From Calamus simplicifolius (taxonomy: Eukaryota; Streptophyta; Magnoliopsida; Arecales; Arecaceae), in the NCBI GenBank assembly GCA_900491605.1, contig UESW01004571.1:575968-639967 (forward strand): a stretch of 64,000 nucleotides of DNA. The letters run 5' to 3'. How positions within the stretch are numbered: the first letter of the stretch is position 1; the number at the start of each line of letters is the position of its first letter. The notes beneath the pieces were generated by a model. That model was not told the DNA's origin. It ran no database searches and saw only the letters and a program-made list of their open reading frames with translations. Of the stretch, positions 1-10,459 are shown piece by piece. The position numbers were made by a program, and so were the translations under genes.

Positions 1-300
1 GGTGGAGGCTTGGATCCTCCATGTCGATGGCACCTCCAACTCTCAAGGAAGTGGAGCTGGTCTTATCCTTGCAAATTTGAAGGGTTAGTATTAGAGTACG
101 CTCTCTGATTTCTCTTTAAAGCTACAAATAATCAAGTCGAGAATGAGGTCTTATTTGTCAGAATTAAGCTCACGTGGGAGTTTGGAGTAAAGCATCTCAG
201 GGCCTTTACCGACTCTTAACTCATCTTCGAACAAATTACCAGGGAGTATGAAGCTCGAGACCCCGTTATGTCTCGATATCTAAATAAGGTCAAGTCATTG
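1..300 (+). pseudogene. Retroelement RNase H (second, archaeal type), remnant
   Basis: Read from base 2, the sequence gives ILHVDGTSNSQGSGAGLIL. This is the start of the extra RNase H that Tat-lineage elements carry between RT/RNase H and integrase; the first catalytic Asp is in HVDG. The frame is broken after about base 87. A recognisable remainder runs into the integrase region. It is homologous to the minus-strand copy near 49350-49500 of the second gypsy element. Confidence 0.7.
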
Positions 301-386
301 ACCTCTTCATTGGCTTATTTTACTATCATTATATTTTCAAAGGTGAAAATGCCAGGTTCGATACCCTGTCGTGGCTAGCTACTTCC

Positions 387-1690
387 GTGGATAACACATT
401 AGGGAGAACCTATGTTGAGTATTTGGAGCTCCCGAGTATTGACACAGCGAAAGATGTTCTACCAGTGACTCAGGAGTCAACATGGATGGATGCTTATATC
501 CGCTATCTTACTGACGGTACTCTTCCCACTGATCTCATAGAAGCCAGGCTACTCAAGTGGAGGGCCCCTAAGTTTGTATTGCTAAATGGACAGTTATACA
601 AGAAGTCTTTCTCTTATCCCCTCCTCAAATGTGTCAGCCCTATAGATGCCAACTATATACTCAGAGAGATCCATGAGGGTATATGTGGGAACCATCTTGG
701 GGGCAGATCACTGGCACACAAAGCTCTTCACCAGAGGTATTATTGGCTCACTATGCGAAAAGATGCTGTTGAGCTAGTCTAGAAATGCGACAGCTGTTAA
801 CGATATTCCAATATCTAGCGACAGCCGGCTTCTTAGCTAAGTCCGTTCTCTATTCCGTGATCTTTTGCTAAGTGAAGAATGGATATCCTTGGACCATTCC
901 TCCCAGCTTCGGATCAACGGAGGTTTTTACTTGTCGCCATTGACTACTTCACCAAATGGGTTGAAGTCGAGGCGTTAGCCAAAAATTACAAAGAACAAAG
1001 TAAAGACATTCTTCTGAAAATCTATCATCTACCGATTCGGCCTGCCCCATACTATTATCACTGATAATGGTCATTAGTTCAATAATGCTGCATTCAAAAC
1101 TTTTTGCACTGAATTGGATATTTACCATCAATTCACTTTTGTTGGACATTCACAGACCAATGAGGAAGTAGAAGTCATGAATCGGACCATCCTTCGGGGA
1201 CTTATAACCCGACTGGATGGGTTCAAAGGCAAATGGGTGGAGGAACTCTCAAGTGTATTATGGGCATACCACACGACTCCAAGAGTCCCCACAGGGAGAC
1301 TCCTTTCAGTCTCGTCTTCGGATCTGAAGCGGTCATCTCGGTGAAGATTGGTCTTCCAAGCCCCTGGGTGGAATCATATAATGAAGAATATAATTCTGAT
1401 TAGCTAAAGGCCAACCTCGACCTCATCGATGAGGCACAAGACCAAGTGCAGCTCAGAATGGCTATCTTCCGCCAACAAGCAGCAAAATATTACAATGCCT
1501 GAGTCTGCCTTAAGACATTCCACCCAGAAGATTTAATCCTCAGAAAGGCCGAGATATCTAAGCCAATCGAAGAAGGCAAGCTATCCCCAAATTGGAAGGG
1601 GACCTATCGAATTACCAAAGTACTTCGCCAAGGAGCATACTGACTTAGGAGCTCGACAGCGGACGATTTCACATACTTGGAATACAGATA
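387..1690 (+). pseudogene. Retroelement integrase, broken
   Basis: The first open piece (387-782) carries the H2C2 zinc-binding region, with HEGICGNHLGGRSLAHKAL followed by a tyrosine-rich stretch and a CDSC just past its stop. The next pieces (879-1064 and 1114-1344) carry the catalytic core: AIDYFTKW with the first Asp, then a broken TDNG region, then the Glu region in NEEVEVMN. The rest to about 1690 matches the C-terminal part of Tat integrases (FHPEDLILRKAE-like) with stops. Several frameshifts and stops show that it cannot make a working enzyme. The less decayed paralogue lies at 47788-49004 on the minus strand. Confidence 0.85.
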
Positions 1691-1800
1691 ACCTTCATTA
1701 GTACTATCAATAATGAGTGTACTTAGCCAATGAATATAAGATAAGTTTTCAATTTCATCCTTCTATTTGGTTCGAAAATTGTCAAAAGGACCTTGACGGC

Positions 1801-3240
1801 CCCATGATCGTAAGGAAACCCTCGGGCCGGCAACGAAAAACCCCTGAGATGGTTAAATTCCTACGATCTCGATGGCCCCAAGTCAAACTTTCGGACCGAC
1901 ATCGAGAAACCCCCATGATAGTTTTCAAAGAACATCGGTGGCCCTATGATCGTAAGGAAACCCTCGAACCGGCACCGAGAAACCCCTGAGGCGGTTCAAT
2001 TTCTACGGTCTCGGCAGCCTCGAGTTAAACTCCTGAGCCAGCACCAAGAAAATCCCGTGGTAGTTTTCAAAGGACCTCGACGGCCCTATGATCATAAGAA
2101 AATCTTTGGATTGGCACTGAGAAATTCCCGAGGTGGTTCAATTCCTATGGTCTTGGTAGCTTCGAGTCAAACTCTTGGGCCGACATCGAAAAACCTCCGT
2201 GATAGTTTTCCAAAAAACCTCGATGGCCTCGTTATCGTAAAGAAACCCTCGGGCTAGCACCGAGAAACCCCCGAGGTGGTTCAATTCTTATGGTCTGGTG
2301 ACCACTAGTAAAACTCTCGGACCAGCACCGAAACCCCTCCGTGATAGTTTTCAAAAGGATCCCGACGGCCCCATGATCATAAGGAAACCCCTAGATCGGC
2401 ACTGAGAAACCCCCGAGGTGATTCAATTCCTATGGTCTTAGTGGCCCCAAGTCAAACTCTCGGGCCGGCACTGAGAAACACCCGTAGTAGTTTTCAAAAG
2501 AATCTCGACGGTCCCGTGATCGTAAGAAAACCCTCGGGTTGGCACCGAAAAACCCCTGAGGTGTTTAATTTCTACGGTCTCGGCGGTCCTGAGTCAAACT
2601 CCCAAGTCGGCACCAAGAAACCCCATGATAGTTTTTAAAAGGACCTCGGCCCCATGATCATAAGAAAACCCCTGGACCGGCACCGAAAAACTCCCGTGGT
2701 AGTTTCCAAAGGGACCTTGACAATTCAGTGATCATAAGGAAACCCCTGGGCCGGCATCGATAAACCCCCGAGGTGGTTCAATTCCTACGATCTTGGCATC
2801 TCCGAGTCAAATCCCAGGCCAACACTGAGAAACCCCTGTGGTAGTTTTTAAAAGGACTCGATGGCCCCATGATCGTAGAAAACCTTTGGGCCGGTACCAA
2901 GAAACCCCTGAGGTGGTCAACTCCTACGGTCTCAGTGCTCCCGAGTCAAACTCCCAGGTCGACACCAAGAAACCCCAGTGGTAGTTTTCAAAAGGACCTC
3001 AGTGGCCCTGTGATCATTAGGAAACCCCCAAGCCAGCACCAAGAAACCCCCGAGGTGGTTCAATTCTTACGGTCTCGGCGGCCTTGAGTGAAACTCCTGG
3101 GTCAGCACCAAGAAATCCCTGTGGTAGTTTTAAAAGGACCTCGACAGCCCCATGATCGTAAGGAAACCCCTCGGGCCGACACCAAGAAACCCCCAAGGTG
3201 GTTCAATTCCTATGGTCTCGATGGCCCCGAGTCAGCTCCC
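1801..3240 (+). repeat. ~141-bp dimeric tandem array between pol and antisense ORF
   Basis: About ten units begin with a block like GGCCCCATGATCGTAAGG at roughly 1801, 1941, 2081, 2225, 2367, 2511, 2648, 2722, 2863, 3002 and 3145. Spacing is 137-144 bp, with one short step of about 74 bp. Each unit has two related halves of about 70 bp, both containing a block like CGGGCCGGCACCGAGAAACC, and the 74-bp step is one missing half. Open frames across it are repeat translations, not genes. Tat-group retrotransposons are known for variable tandem repeats after pol. Confidence 0.85.
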
Positions 3241-3576
3241 GGAACGACACCAAGGAATCTCTGGACGATGGCTGCTATCAGTATCTAAGGAACACTTCAA
3301 TAAAAACTTGGGAGACTAAGGCAAACCTAAAATATTCCTATGAACCACATCAAATTGCTAACTCTCCGAACGTACTCAAGAGACTAAAGGTGTAACTTGT
3401 CGATTTTAAAGGCTAAAGCCAAGATATGATCGCCAAAAGACTAAGGCGCTACAAAGAAGATAAGTTCATTATGTTTAAACACAATTTTTCTTTCATTAAA
3501 TCTAATGATAATGTCATACAAAAGACCAACATTAGTCGGATTACAAAGTGTTTGTAAAATAGAAAAGAAATAAACT

Positions 3577-5945
3577 CTAAGGTTCGGAGGGTCCTGGCCC
3601 GTCTTCGGTGTAACTGCTCTCCAGATCCCCCTCTTCATCCTCAGGCCAAAGGCATTCCAGGTCACTTATTTTAAAGGTCTGCAAGACCCTCTCTTTACAC
3701 CTCTCGAAGCCATGGAAGAAAGCATCCATAGCTGCTTCGCTCAACTCCACAGCAAAGGTAGTAGAACCTTTGTACTGCTCCACAGCCTCCCGAGCTCAAG
3801 CCTCGATAGCGGCCACCTTCTCTATAACTTGAGCCTCGGTGGCGGCCACCTTCTCCGCAGCTTGGACTTCAACGGTGGCCAATTTTTTTGCTATCTCGCG
3901 GACCTGAGCCTTGGCTGCAGTTTGATTCTCCCAGAAGGTCCGGGCATTCGCCTCCACGATGGCCAACTTCTCCACGGTGGCTCGAGCCTCAGATTCGGCC
4001 TTATCGGCCCTCTCCTCAGCTTGCTCCAACCTGAGGAGAGCGCTTTCCAGCTTCGCCTCAGTCGACCTTAGCCTTATCATGGCATCCACCAGCTTGGCCT
4101 CGGTGACTCTGGCCTTGCTCTTGGCTTTTTTTGCCTAGGCTTTCAAAAAGTGGCTCCCCTCCTGAGTGGCTCGGAGCTCGCTGGCCACCTTCTTCTCTCA
4201 GGCCTGGACCTCGGCCAATTCCTTAACTAAGGTGTCAGCCTGGGTTTTGGTGGCCCCGACGCAGATATCCCGAAAGACAAAGAGGCTCTTGGACATCTAT
4301 GCGAAGTAATCGGTTAGAAACTCCGATTAAGATTAATATAAAAGAGAAACAAAATCAACATACATACATGAAGGGCAGCAGTAAAAAGAGTATCAAGGGC
4401 ATCAGCAATGGGTAGGTGGTGGAGCTCAGCCTGGAAGCCTAGGAGGCTGAACCGCCTCAGTACATGCTTCGCCAGCTGACCGCGATTCGTTGCCGTCACC
4501 CAGGAGAGCCGACTCCTGGGTTTGTTGGTACCTTCCTTCGACATCGGTAGGGTAGCCAGTGGGGTATCCTCCTCGACTTCCGCCATCGGAGGCATCCCAA
4601 CCCTTACCTTCAACATGGCCTCACCTTCGGGTTTGATGGTGGCCGAGGGTTCTTCCCTCGATGGCCCTACCTTGACTTCCATAGAAGGAACCCCTGCTGC
4701 TGGTACTTCAATGGCGGGATCCTCCCTTCTCAGCTCTTCCATCGAGGCGGCCTTGGGAACAGCGAAAGGAGCCATGGGTGGCCAGGATGACTCGTCCTGT
4801 TCTTCTCGGTGAGCCTTCTTGGGTTTTGCCCTCACTGTGTCGCCGGTGGTCTCTTTTCTTTTGTAGAGGCCCGCCACCAAAAAGTCAGGAGAAAACTTCA
4901 TTGCTGCACAAGAAAACGAAGATCAGCTTTAAAAAAAAATAAAATGGAAATGAAGGAATGAATAATGACTAAGGAGATATGGCACTCACCGGGTGCCAGT
5001 GTGGGCAACACCACTACTGCACTAGCCACTGGCGCTATGCCGACATCACAGAGGTTGTCCTCCGATAGAAGATCCTGGAAGGAAGGAAAATCGGATGAGA
5101 TCAGTGCATCAAAAATCTCTCGGTCTTCCTCATTTATAGTCACATTCTTATTAGGACTGATATCGGAAACGCCCCAGCCCATCTTCACCCCCTTCAAATG
5201 AATACAGAAAAATTGGGATTTTCATCCCTTGAGTTTGGAGGGTAAGTCGAGTTTAAGGGTTCTTTTGGGTCTGGAGGCAAAGCTCCACCATTCGGCCTTA
5301 TTGGGATTACAAAGTTTATAAAATGCCTGGAATAAAGAAACTCGGGCATAGATGCCATGAAAATAATAGAGAACAATGAAGGCCCAGATAATCCGAATGG
5401 AATTCGAAGTTAGCTGCGCCGAGACAAGGTCATACCTATCTAAGAGATTCAAAAAAAATGGATGAAGAGGAAGACGGAGCCCACTCTTAAAAAATTCTTC
5501 ATACAAGGCAATCCCACCAGACTGGTTGAAGGTCACCTTATCACCAAAGCGGAGAGCGGAGATGCAGATACTATCAGGAATTCCATATTAAGCCCTAAGG
5601 TTCTTTAGGTCTTGGGCAGTCATGGTGGAGACTCTCCTCTTCGGACCTACAGACTTAGAGAGGGTAGCCGGCGGAGATGCCGTGCGACTAGATGATCGAG
5701 AGAAAACCCTAGGAGACGGAAGAAAAACCCTAGGGACGGAGGAAAAACCCTAGGGACGGAGGAAAAACCCTAAGTGGTGGGAAAGAGGCCCTAGGTGGTG
5801 GTTGGGCTGTGGTCGTCGGGCGACTGCGGATGGAGATACCATCAGGGGCCCAGCGCCATGCATGGAGGATCTCCTCCCTAGAGGGTTCAACCATGAGGCT
5901 TTTACCTTTTCCATGGGAATCAGAATCCATGGGAGGAAAACACAA
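3577..5945 (-). pseudogene. Antisense ORF of Tat element, Transposase_28 type, spliced, broken
   Basis: On the minus strand, opposite to pol, a coding region of roughly 750 residues can be followed. The N-terminal part (5945 down to about 5225) includes SGLRLPLHPFF and a following hydrophobic, Trp-containing stretch typical of the Pfam family 'putative gypsy type transposon' (PF04195). An acidic Pro/Glu-rich linker follows, then a long Ala/Glu/Lys coiled coil (about 4290-3700). Two canonical GT-AG introns restore the frame: 4904-4989 (86 bp, GTGAGT...GTGCAG) and 4297-4367 (71 bp, GTATGT...GCATAG). Several in-frame stops and at least one frameshift near 5730 make this copy non-functional. No catalytic function is established for the family. 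Confidence 0.7.
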
Positions 5946-6080
5946 AGAAAGTAAAGGGGACTAACCTAGAGATCAAAGGGATAAAGGCAAAAGCTCAAAA
6001 CTCAGAAGGCTCAGAAGGTGAAGAAAGCATAGGGGAGACAATGAGGGTATGAAAGGCCCAAAGGGGCGGGTGGAATAGTC

Positions 6081-6086
6081 TTTATA
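6081..6086 (-). promoter_or_regulatory. Candidate TATA box of the antisense ORF
   Basis: The minus strand reads CTCGTATAAAGAC here, about 137 bp upstream of the first possible ATG (5945) of the antisense ORF. The position fits a TATA box for an antisense transcript starting near 6050. The duplicate copy has the same motif (around 12930). This is inferred from motif and spacing only. Confidence 0.4.
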
Positions 6087-6484
6087 CGAGATTTTTGAAT
6101 ATCCCGTCCACTACAGTGCCATGTGGAGATTCATGAATGGAGATACCGTCCAGCTATTTGCAAACCCTCCGTCGTTTGAGATATGATGCCTCGGTGATGC
6201 ATAAATGACGCAATCCGTAGTCAATGATGTGACACAGATAAGAATAATCCAATAATGACACTCCACCCTTTTTGTTGTTCAAGGAATATTTTCCTCAATC
6301 CCCCTGCAGACCACATCGTTTATGATGCCATTCCTTAAATGATGAGGAGACTTCAAAAAGACTTTACCTCCTCAAGGACACGCGCCGGCGTCTGCTAATT
6401 TATGGCGAGCAAGGGAGTTTGCGCTCCTTTCTCTTGGCAAATGCTGCGCGCATGAGTGTCAAGACTCAGGAGCGGAAGGACATA

Positions 6485-7365
6485 TGATGTTGCTGATAAA
6501 AGCAACATGGGGGTTAATGGTCAAAATTACCTAATGGTGGGAGTAGCTAGGAAAATAGTGGCCCCAAGGCGGCTCCGGCTCCTAGGCGGCCCCAATTCAT
6601 AATCGGTCCTGAAGCGGCCCCTATTCTTGAGTGGCCCCAAGGTGGCCCCGGCTCCTAGGCAGCCCCAGTTCATAATCAGCCCTGAAGCAGCCCCTGTTCT
6701 TATTTTGTCTTATTTTCAAGATTAACTTTAGCCTTCCTAGCAAGCCTTCACCTCTAACAATGCTAGACCCACCGATCATCTCTGAGTCATATATGTCTAA
6801 TAAGACAAACTCCATTGGCGCAAGCCCAAGAAGTCACAATCTATCATAAAACATTAATGACTCTGATCAAGATAAGCTCAAGAAGTCACAATCCATTATG
6901 AAGCATTAATAACTCTGATTAAGATAAGCCCAAATAGTTGTCATCTGCTATAAAAAGTACCAATCACTCAGTTCAGATGGGGTAAATCCCACTAGTTCTG
7001 ACATTTCATTGGCAAAAGTCGTGGATCATAATGAGATTCTAAAGCTTTCAAAGCAAGTTACACAGATCCCAAGTATCAATAAAATGGATAAGAGGGACCC
7101 CTGATGAAGGTATGAGCACTTAAACATTTAAAAAGAGTTTGAATCATCTTCTTCCTAACTCACTCTCTCTCTCTCTCTCTCGAGCTTCTTCAAGTTCATG
7201 GCTGTGATTTTGATCACTAACTTGAGCATCAGAGGGTCCTCGCCAGAATATCCAGTTTCCGGGACTTCTTGCAAATCTCGACGTCGGAGTAAAGCTTCTT
7301 TAGTAATTTGACGACACTTCTACTGACGCTCAAGGACGTCAGCTCAAGATGATCAGGCATCATCA
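6485..7365 (+). repeat. 3' LTR of the first gypsy element
   Basis: The 881-bp stretch begins TGATG and ends CATCA, a 5-bp perfect inverted terminus, and follows a purine-rich tract (GGAGCGGAAGGA). It contains a TATAAAA at 6959-6965, a CT microsatellite, and the block ACTTGAGCATCAGAGGGTCC typical of the 3' end of monocot gypsy LTRs. The second copy of this LTR is 13331-14280. Confidence 0.8.
6558..6703 (+). repeat. 73-bp tandem repeat inside LTR, two units
   Basis: Two units starting with GTGGCCCCAAGG lie at 6558 and 6631, exactly 73 bp apart. The duplicate LTR has three such units (13403-13616). Confidence 0.85.
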
Positions 7366-7968
7366 GACTAATTATTATAAAATAACCAAATTAGGTTGTC
7401 AAGGTTTTCTTATATTATTCTCACCCTTAAATAGAAAGGTAACAATGCAATGGTAGATAAATATTTAGTTTTTATATAGTGAAAAGGAAATGGCATGCAA
7501 AGTACTAAATATTTTTTTATTTTTTATATATATCCTTTATTTTTTTTCTTCTCTATGATAATATATAAGTTTTACTTCTAAAATTACTTTATCATACTAT
7601 TTGACATATATTCTTTTTTTTTAATTTAAGTCATAAAGATATTTAGCTTTCGTTAGATAATATTTAAGTATTGAGATGTCACTATTTAAGCTACATTGCT
7701 ACTCAAGTATTGAAAACGATGCCTAATTGAAGGATTTGAAATGCAGGCATAAGTTTTCAAGATTTATGGGTATGATAATTAGTATTAGACATGAGTGTGC
7801 ATTGAAAAAGTAAGGCATACTTAAGCAAGACAAATTAATCATTTAATAACTTTCTAGCTAAACCATTCGAGATGGAACATTGGGTCATCATAGTTATACT
7901 CCCAAAACTCTATATCATGAAGCTCTTTGGAGTGTTTTATTTATATATTACTTAAAACCTTTGTGGTA
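7366..7968. other. AT-rich non-coding flank
   Basis: The stretch between the LTR end and the hAT transposon is AT-rich with T-runs. No coding potential or recognisable family was seen. Confidence 0.6.
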
Positions 7969-7976
7969 ATGGAGGG

Positions 7977-10031
7977 TAGTATTGGGTATTGGGCCATGCC
8001 CGTTACGGCCCGGCTCAGGCCCATCGGGCTATAGATTAAACAAGCCATGCCTTGCACGGCCTATAACTAAACGGGTCATGCTCGACACGGCTCATTTAAT
8101 CTAAATCCGTGCCCGGTACAGCCCGCGGCTCGTTTTGGGATAGGCACAGCCCGCCATGGCCCGCGGCCATTTCTAGCCATTATAAAACGGTTAAAAACGG
8201 CTAGTTGAGGAGCAAATTACCCTTTTAACCCTCTCAATAACCATAAAATGGCTAAATTAAGGGGTATTTTGGAAAAAAAAATTAAGTCCTATAAATATTT
8301 CTTTCCTCCCTCGTTCTCACTATACCTAACCAACTCTTTTCTCCTTCTCTACTACTACTATTTTGCTCTTCTAGTAAGTACTTTAGGCTTCTAGCAATTT
8401 AATTTTTAGTTTGTATTTAGCAAGTGTTCAAGTACTACACAAGAAAAGGCTCTTGTTGAGAAGTTATATGTACAAGAGGCTAGAGCATAAGAGGAAGCTC
8501 ACAAATCTCAGCTCCACCTCTGGTCCTCTACTCAATTCCTCATTATGGTTAGTTTTATTTATTTTTTGCATCATCAATTTAGATATAACATCTTATGATG
8601 AAAGTCATTTTGGTATGCCCCCTCTATTTTTGAGGGAGAGAAAACTAATCCTCAAGTTCCCTCTTGAACCAGTGAACCGAGTGAAGGTCAAACCTCTTCT
8701 CGTAAAAGGACTAGTGATGTATAGAATGAATTTGATATAATTATGATTAATGGAGTCTTAAAAGCAAAATATAGAAAACATGTCAAACTTTATAGTTGTA
8801 GTAGTAGTGGGGGAACATATCATTTAAAAAGACATCAAGAGAGTCATAGGATGCATGATTGTCGTCTTCAAAGTATCCTTTCTATACAAGGGAGATCACT
8901 TGCAAGTAATTTTGTATATAATCATGAAAATCAAATAAAATTACTTGTAAGATAGATAGTTAACGATGAATGACCTTATATTTTATGTGAATCTTTTAAT
9001 TTTAAAGAATATGTTCAATTAGCCCTATAACCTGCTTAGAGAAGAACTAGTAGGCATATATTTAGAAGAGTAGCTATAACTAACTTTTTAGCAATGAGAC
9101 AAAGTTTAATTGAAATATTATCTATTTTAAATGCAAAAGTTTCTCTAACTTCTGATATTTGGTTAGCATCTATAGGTAATAATTGTTTTATTGTTATTAC
9201 TATTCATTATATTGATAATGATTGACAATTAAATAAACATATTCTTGCTGTCCATGCTTTTGATTTTTCATGTTCTAGGCAACAAATTTTAAATATCATT
9301 TATCAAACTGAATGCACATATAATATTAATGATAAAATAATATCTTTTACTTTTGATAATGCATTCAATAATAATTCTGTTGTTGCATTATTAAAGGACT
9401 CATTGCATCTCATGTTAAATAAAAATTTATTGTATATTGATGTGCATATCATATTTTAAATCTTTTTGTTCAAGCTGATATGGGCATGATTCAAGATATT
9501 ATTTCAAAAATTAGAAATGCAGTTTCTTTTATTCATGCTTCAAGATCAAGACTTCAAGAATTTAAGCAACTATGTACAGATCATAGTAAATGCTTTAAAC
9601 AATTTAAACTTGACGTAATTACTTGTTGAAACTCAACATATAGCATGATACATGATGCATACCCATATAAAAACTTATTAAGTACATATATTAATGATTA
9701 TGGATTAGGCTTTACATTGATTGAAATGGATTGGAATAAAAGTAAAATTTTGGAAGATTTTTTGGTTAGTTTTTATAATGCTACTAATATTCTTTCTGGT
9801 ATTTATTATCCAACTTCATGTTCATTTTTACAATAAGCATATATAATTAGTCAAAAATTTACTGAACATAGATATGATGATGTTTTAATGCCTATTATTG
9901 AATAAATGGAATCTAAATGGAATGAATATTGGGACAAGATGTCCTATGCATAACTTAGCTGCTGTATTTGATCCAAGAGTTAAATTGAGTGGCATACTAA
10001 TTTTACTTGATGCATATTATGAAAATATGAT
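7977..10031 (+). mobile_element. hAT transposon, 5' two thirds (copy 1, cut at the N)
   Basis: It starts with TAGTATTGGGTATTGGGCC right after the octamer ATGGAGGG, as in the complete copy at 14888. GC-rich subterminal repeats of the GGCCCG/GGCACGG type follow, then transposase fragments. The copy stops at the N at 10032 in the middle of the transposase, so the 3' terminal repeat is missing. Confidence 0.85.
8411..10031 (+). pseudogene. hAT transposase, copy 1, broken and incomplete
   Basis: The fragments include a degenerate BED-type zinc finger near 8743-8860 (VKLYSCSSSGGTYHLKRHQE) and the hAT core beginning near 9095 with SLTSDIWLAS. A start of the conserved AVFDPRVKLS region lies at about 9960. 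Many stops and frameshifts separate them. It is the same gene remnant as 15320-17491. Confidence 0.75.
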
Positions 10032-10032
10032 N
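10032..10032. other. Single unknown base at duplication junction
   Basis: The only N of the window sits exactly between the hAT sequence of copy 1 and the restart of the tandem array in copy 2. It is best read as a gap marker or forced join. Confidence 0.9.
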
Positions 10033-10459
10033 CCCCATGATCGTAAGGAAACCCTCGGGCCGACACCAAGAAACCCCCAAGGTGGTTCAATTCCTATGGT
10101 CTCGATGGCCCCGAGTCAGCTCCCGGAACGACACCAAGGAATCTCTGGACGATGGCTGCTATCAGTATCTAAGGAACACTTCAATAAAAACTTGGGAGAC
10201 TAAGGCAAACCTAAAATATTCCTATGAACCACATCAAATTGCTAACTCTCCGAACGTACTCAAGAGACTAAAGGTGTAACTTGTCGATTTTAAAGGCTAA
10301 AGCCAAGATATGATCGCCAAAAGACTAAGGCACTACAAAGAAGATAAGTTCATTATGTTTAAACACAATTTTTCTTTCATTAAATCTAATGATAATGTCA
10401 TACAAAAGACCAACATTAGTCGGATTACAAAGTGTTTGTAAAATAGAAAAAAATAAACT

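Larger units (their letters stand above)
1..7365 (+). mobile_element. Ty3/gypsy Tat-lineage LTR retrotransposon, 3' part
   Basis: This is a degraded LTR retrotransposon cut by the left window edge. In + order it shows an archaeal-type RNase H remnant, an integrase, a GC-rich tandem array (1801-3240), an antisense ORF of the Transposase_28 type (3577-5945), a purine-rich tract (about 6469-6481) and a 3' LTR (6485-7365). Pol followed by tandem repeats, an antisense ORF and the LTR is the arrangement known for plant Tat-group elements. Coding parts have many stops, so the copy is dead. The five bases after the LTR are GACTA, but the 5' target-site copy lies outside the window. The region from 3148 on is present a second time at 10033. 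Confidence 0.85.
3148..10031 (+). repeat. 6.9-kb direct duplication, copy 1
   Basis: This 6884-bp stretch starts inside the last unit of the tandem array and ends inside the hAT transposase. It matches 10033-16932 throughout, with scattered single-base substitutions and many 1-bp indels, several in short homopolymers. The two copies are joined by one N at 10032. Confidence 0.95.

Noticed and set aside
1717..3395. Several open frames with repeated peptides in the first array
   Set aside because: The peptides repeat with the ~141-bp DNA unit in shifting frames. They are products of the repeat, not of a gene.
3577..5945. Premature stops as evidence for methylation-driven C-to-T decay
   Set aside because: All stops here can be derived by C-to-T or G-to-A changes from sense codons, but that is true of any stop codon, so without an ancestral sequence it proves nothing.
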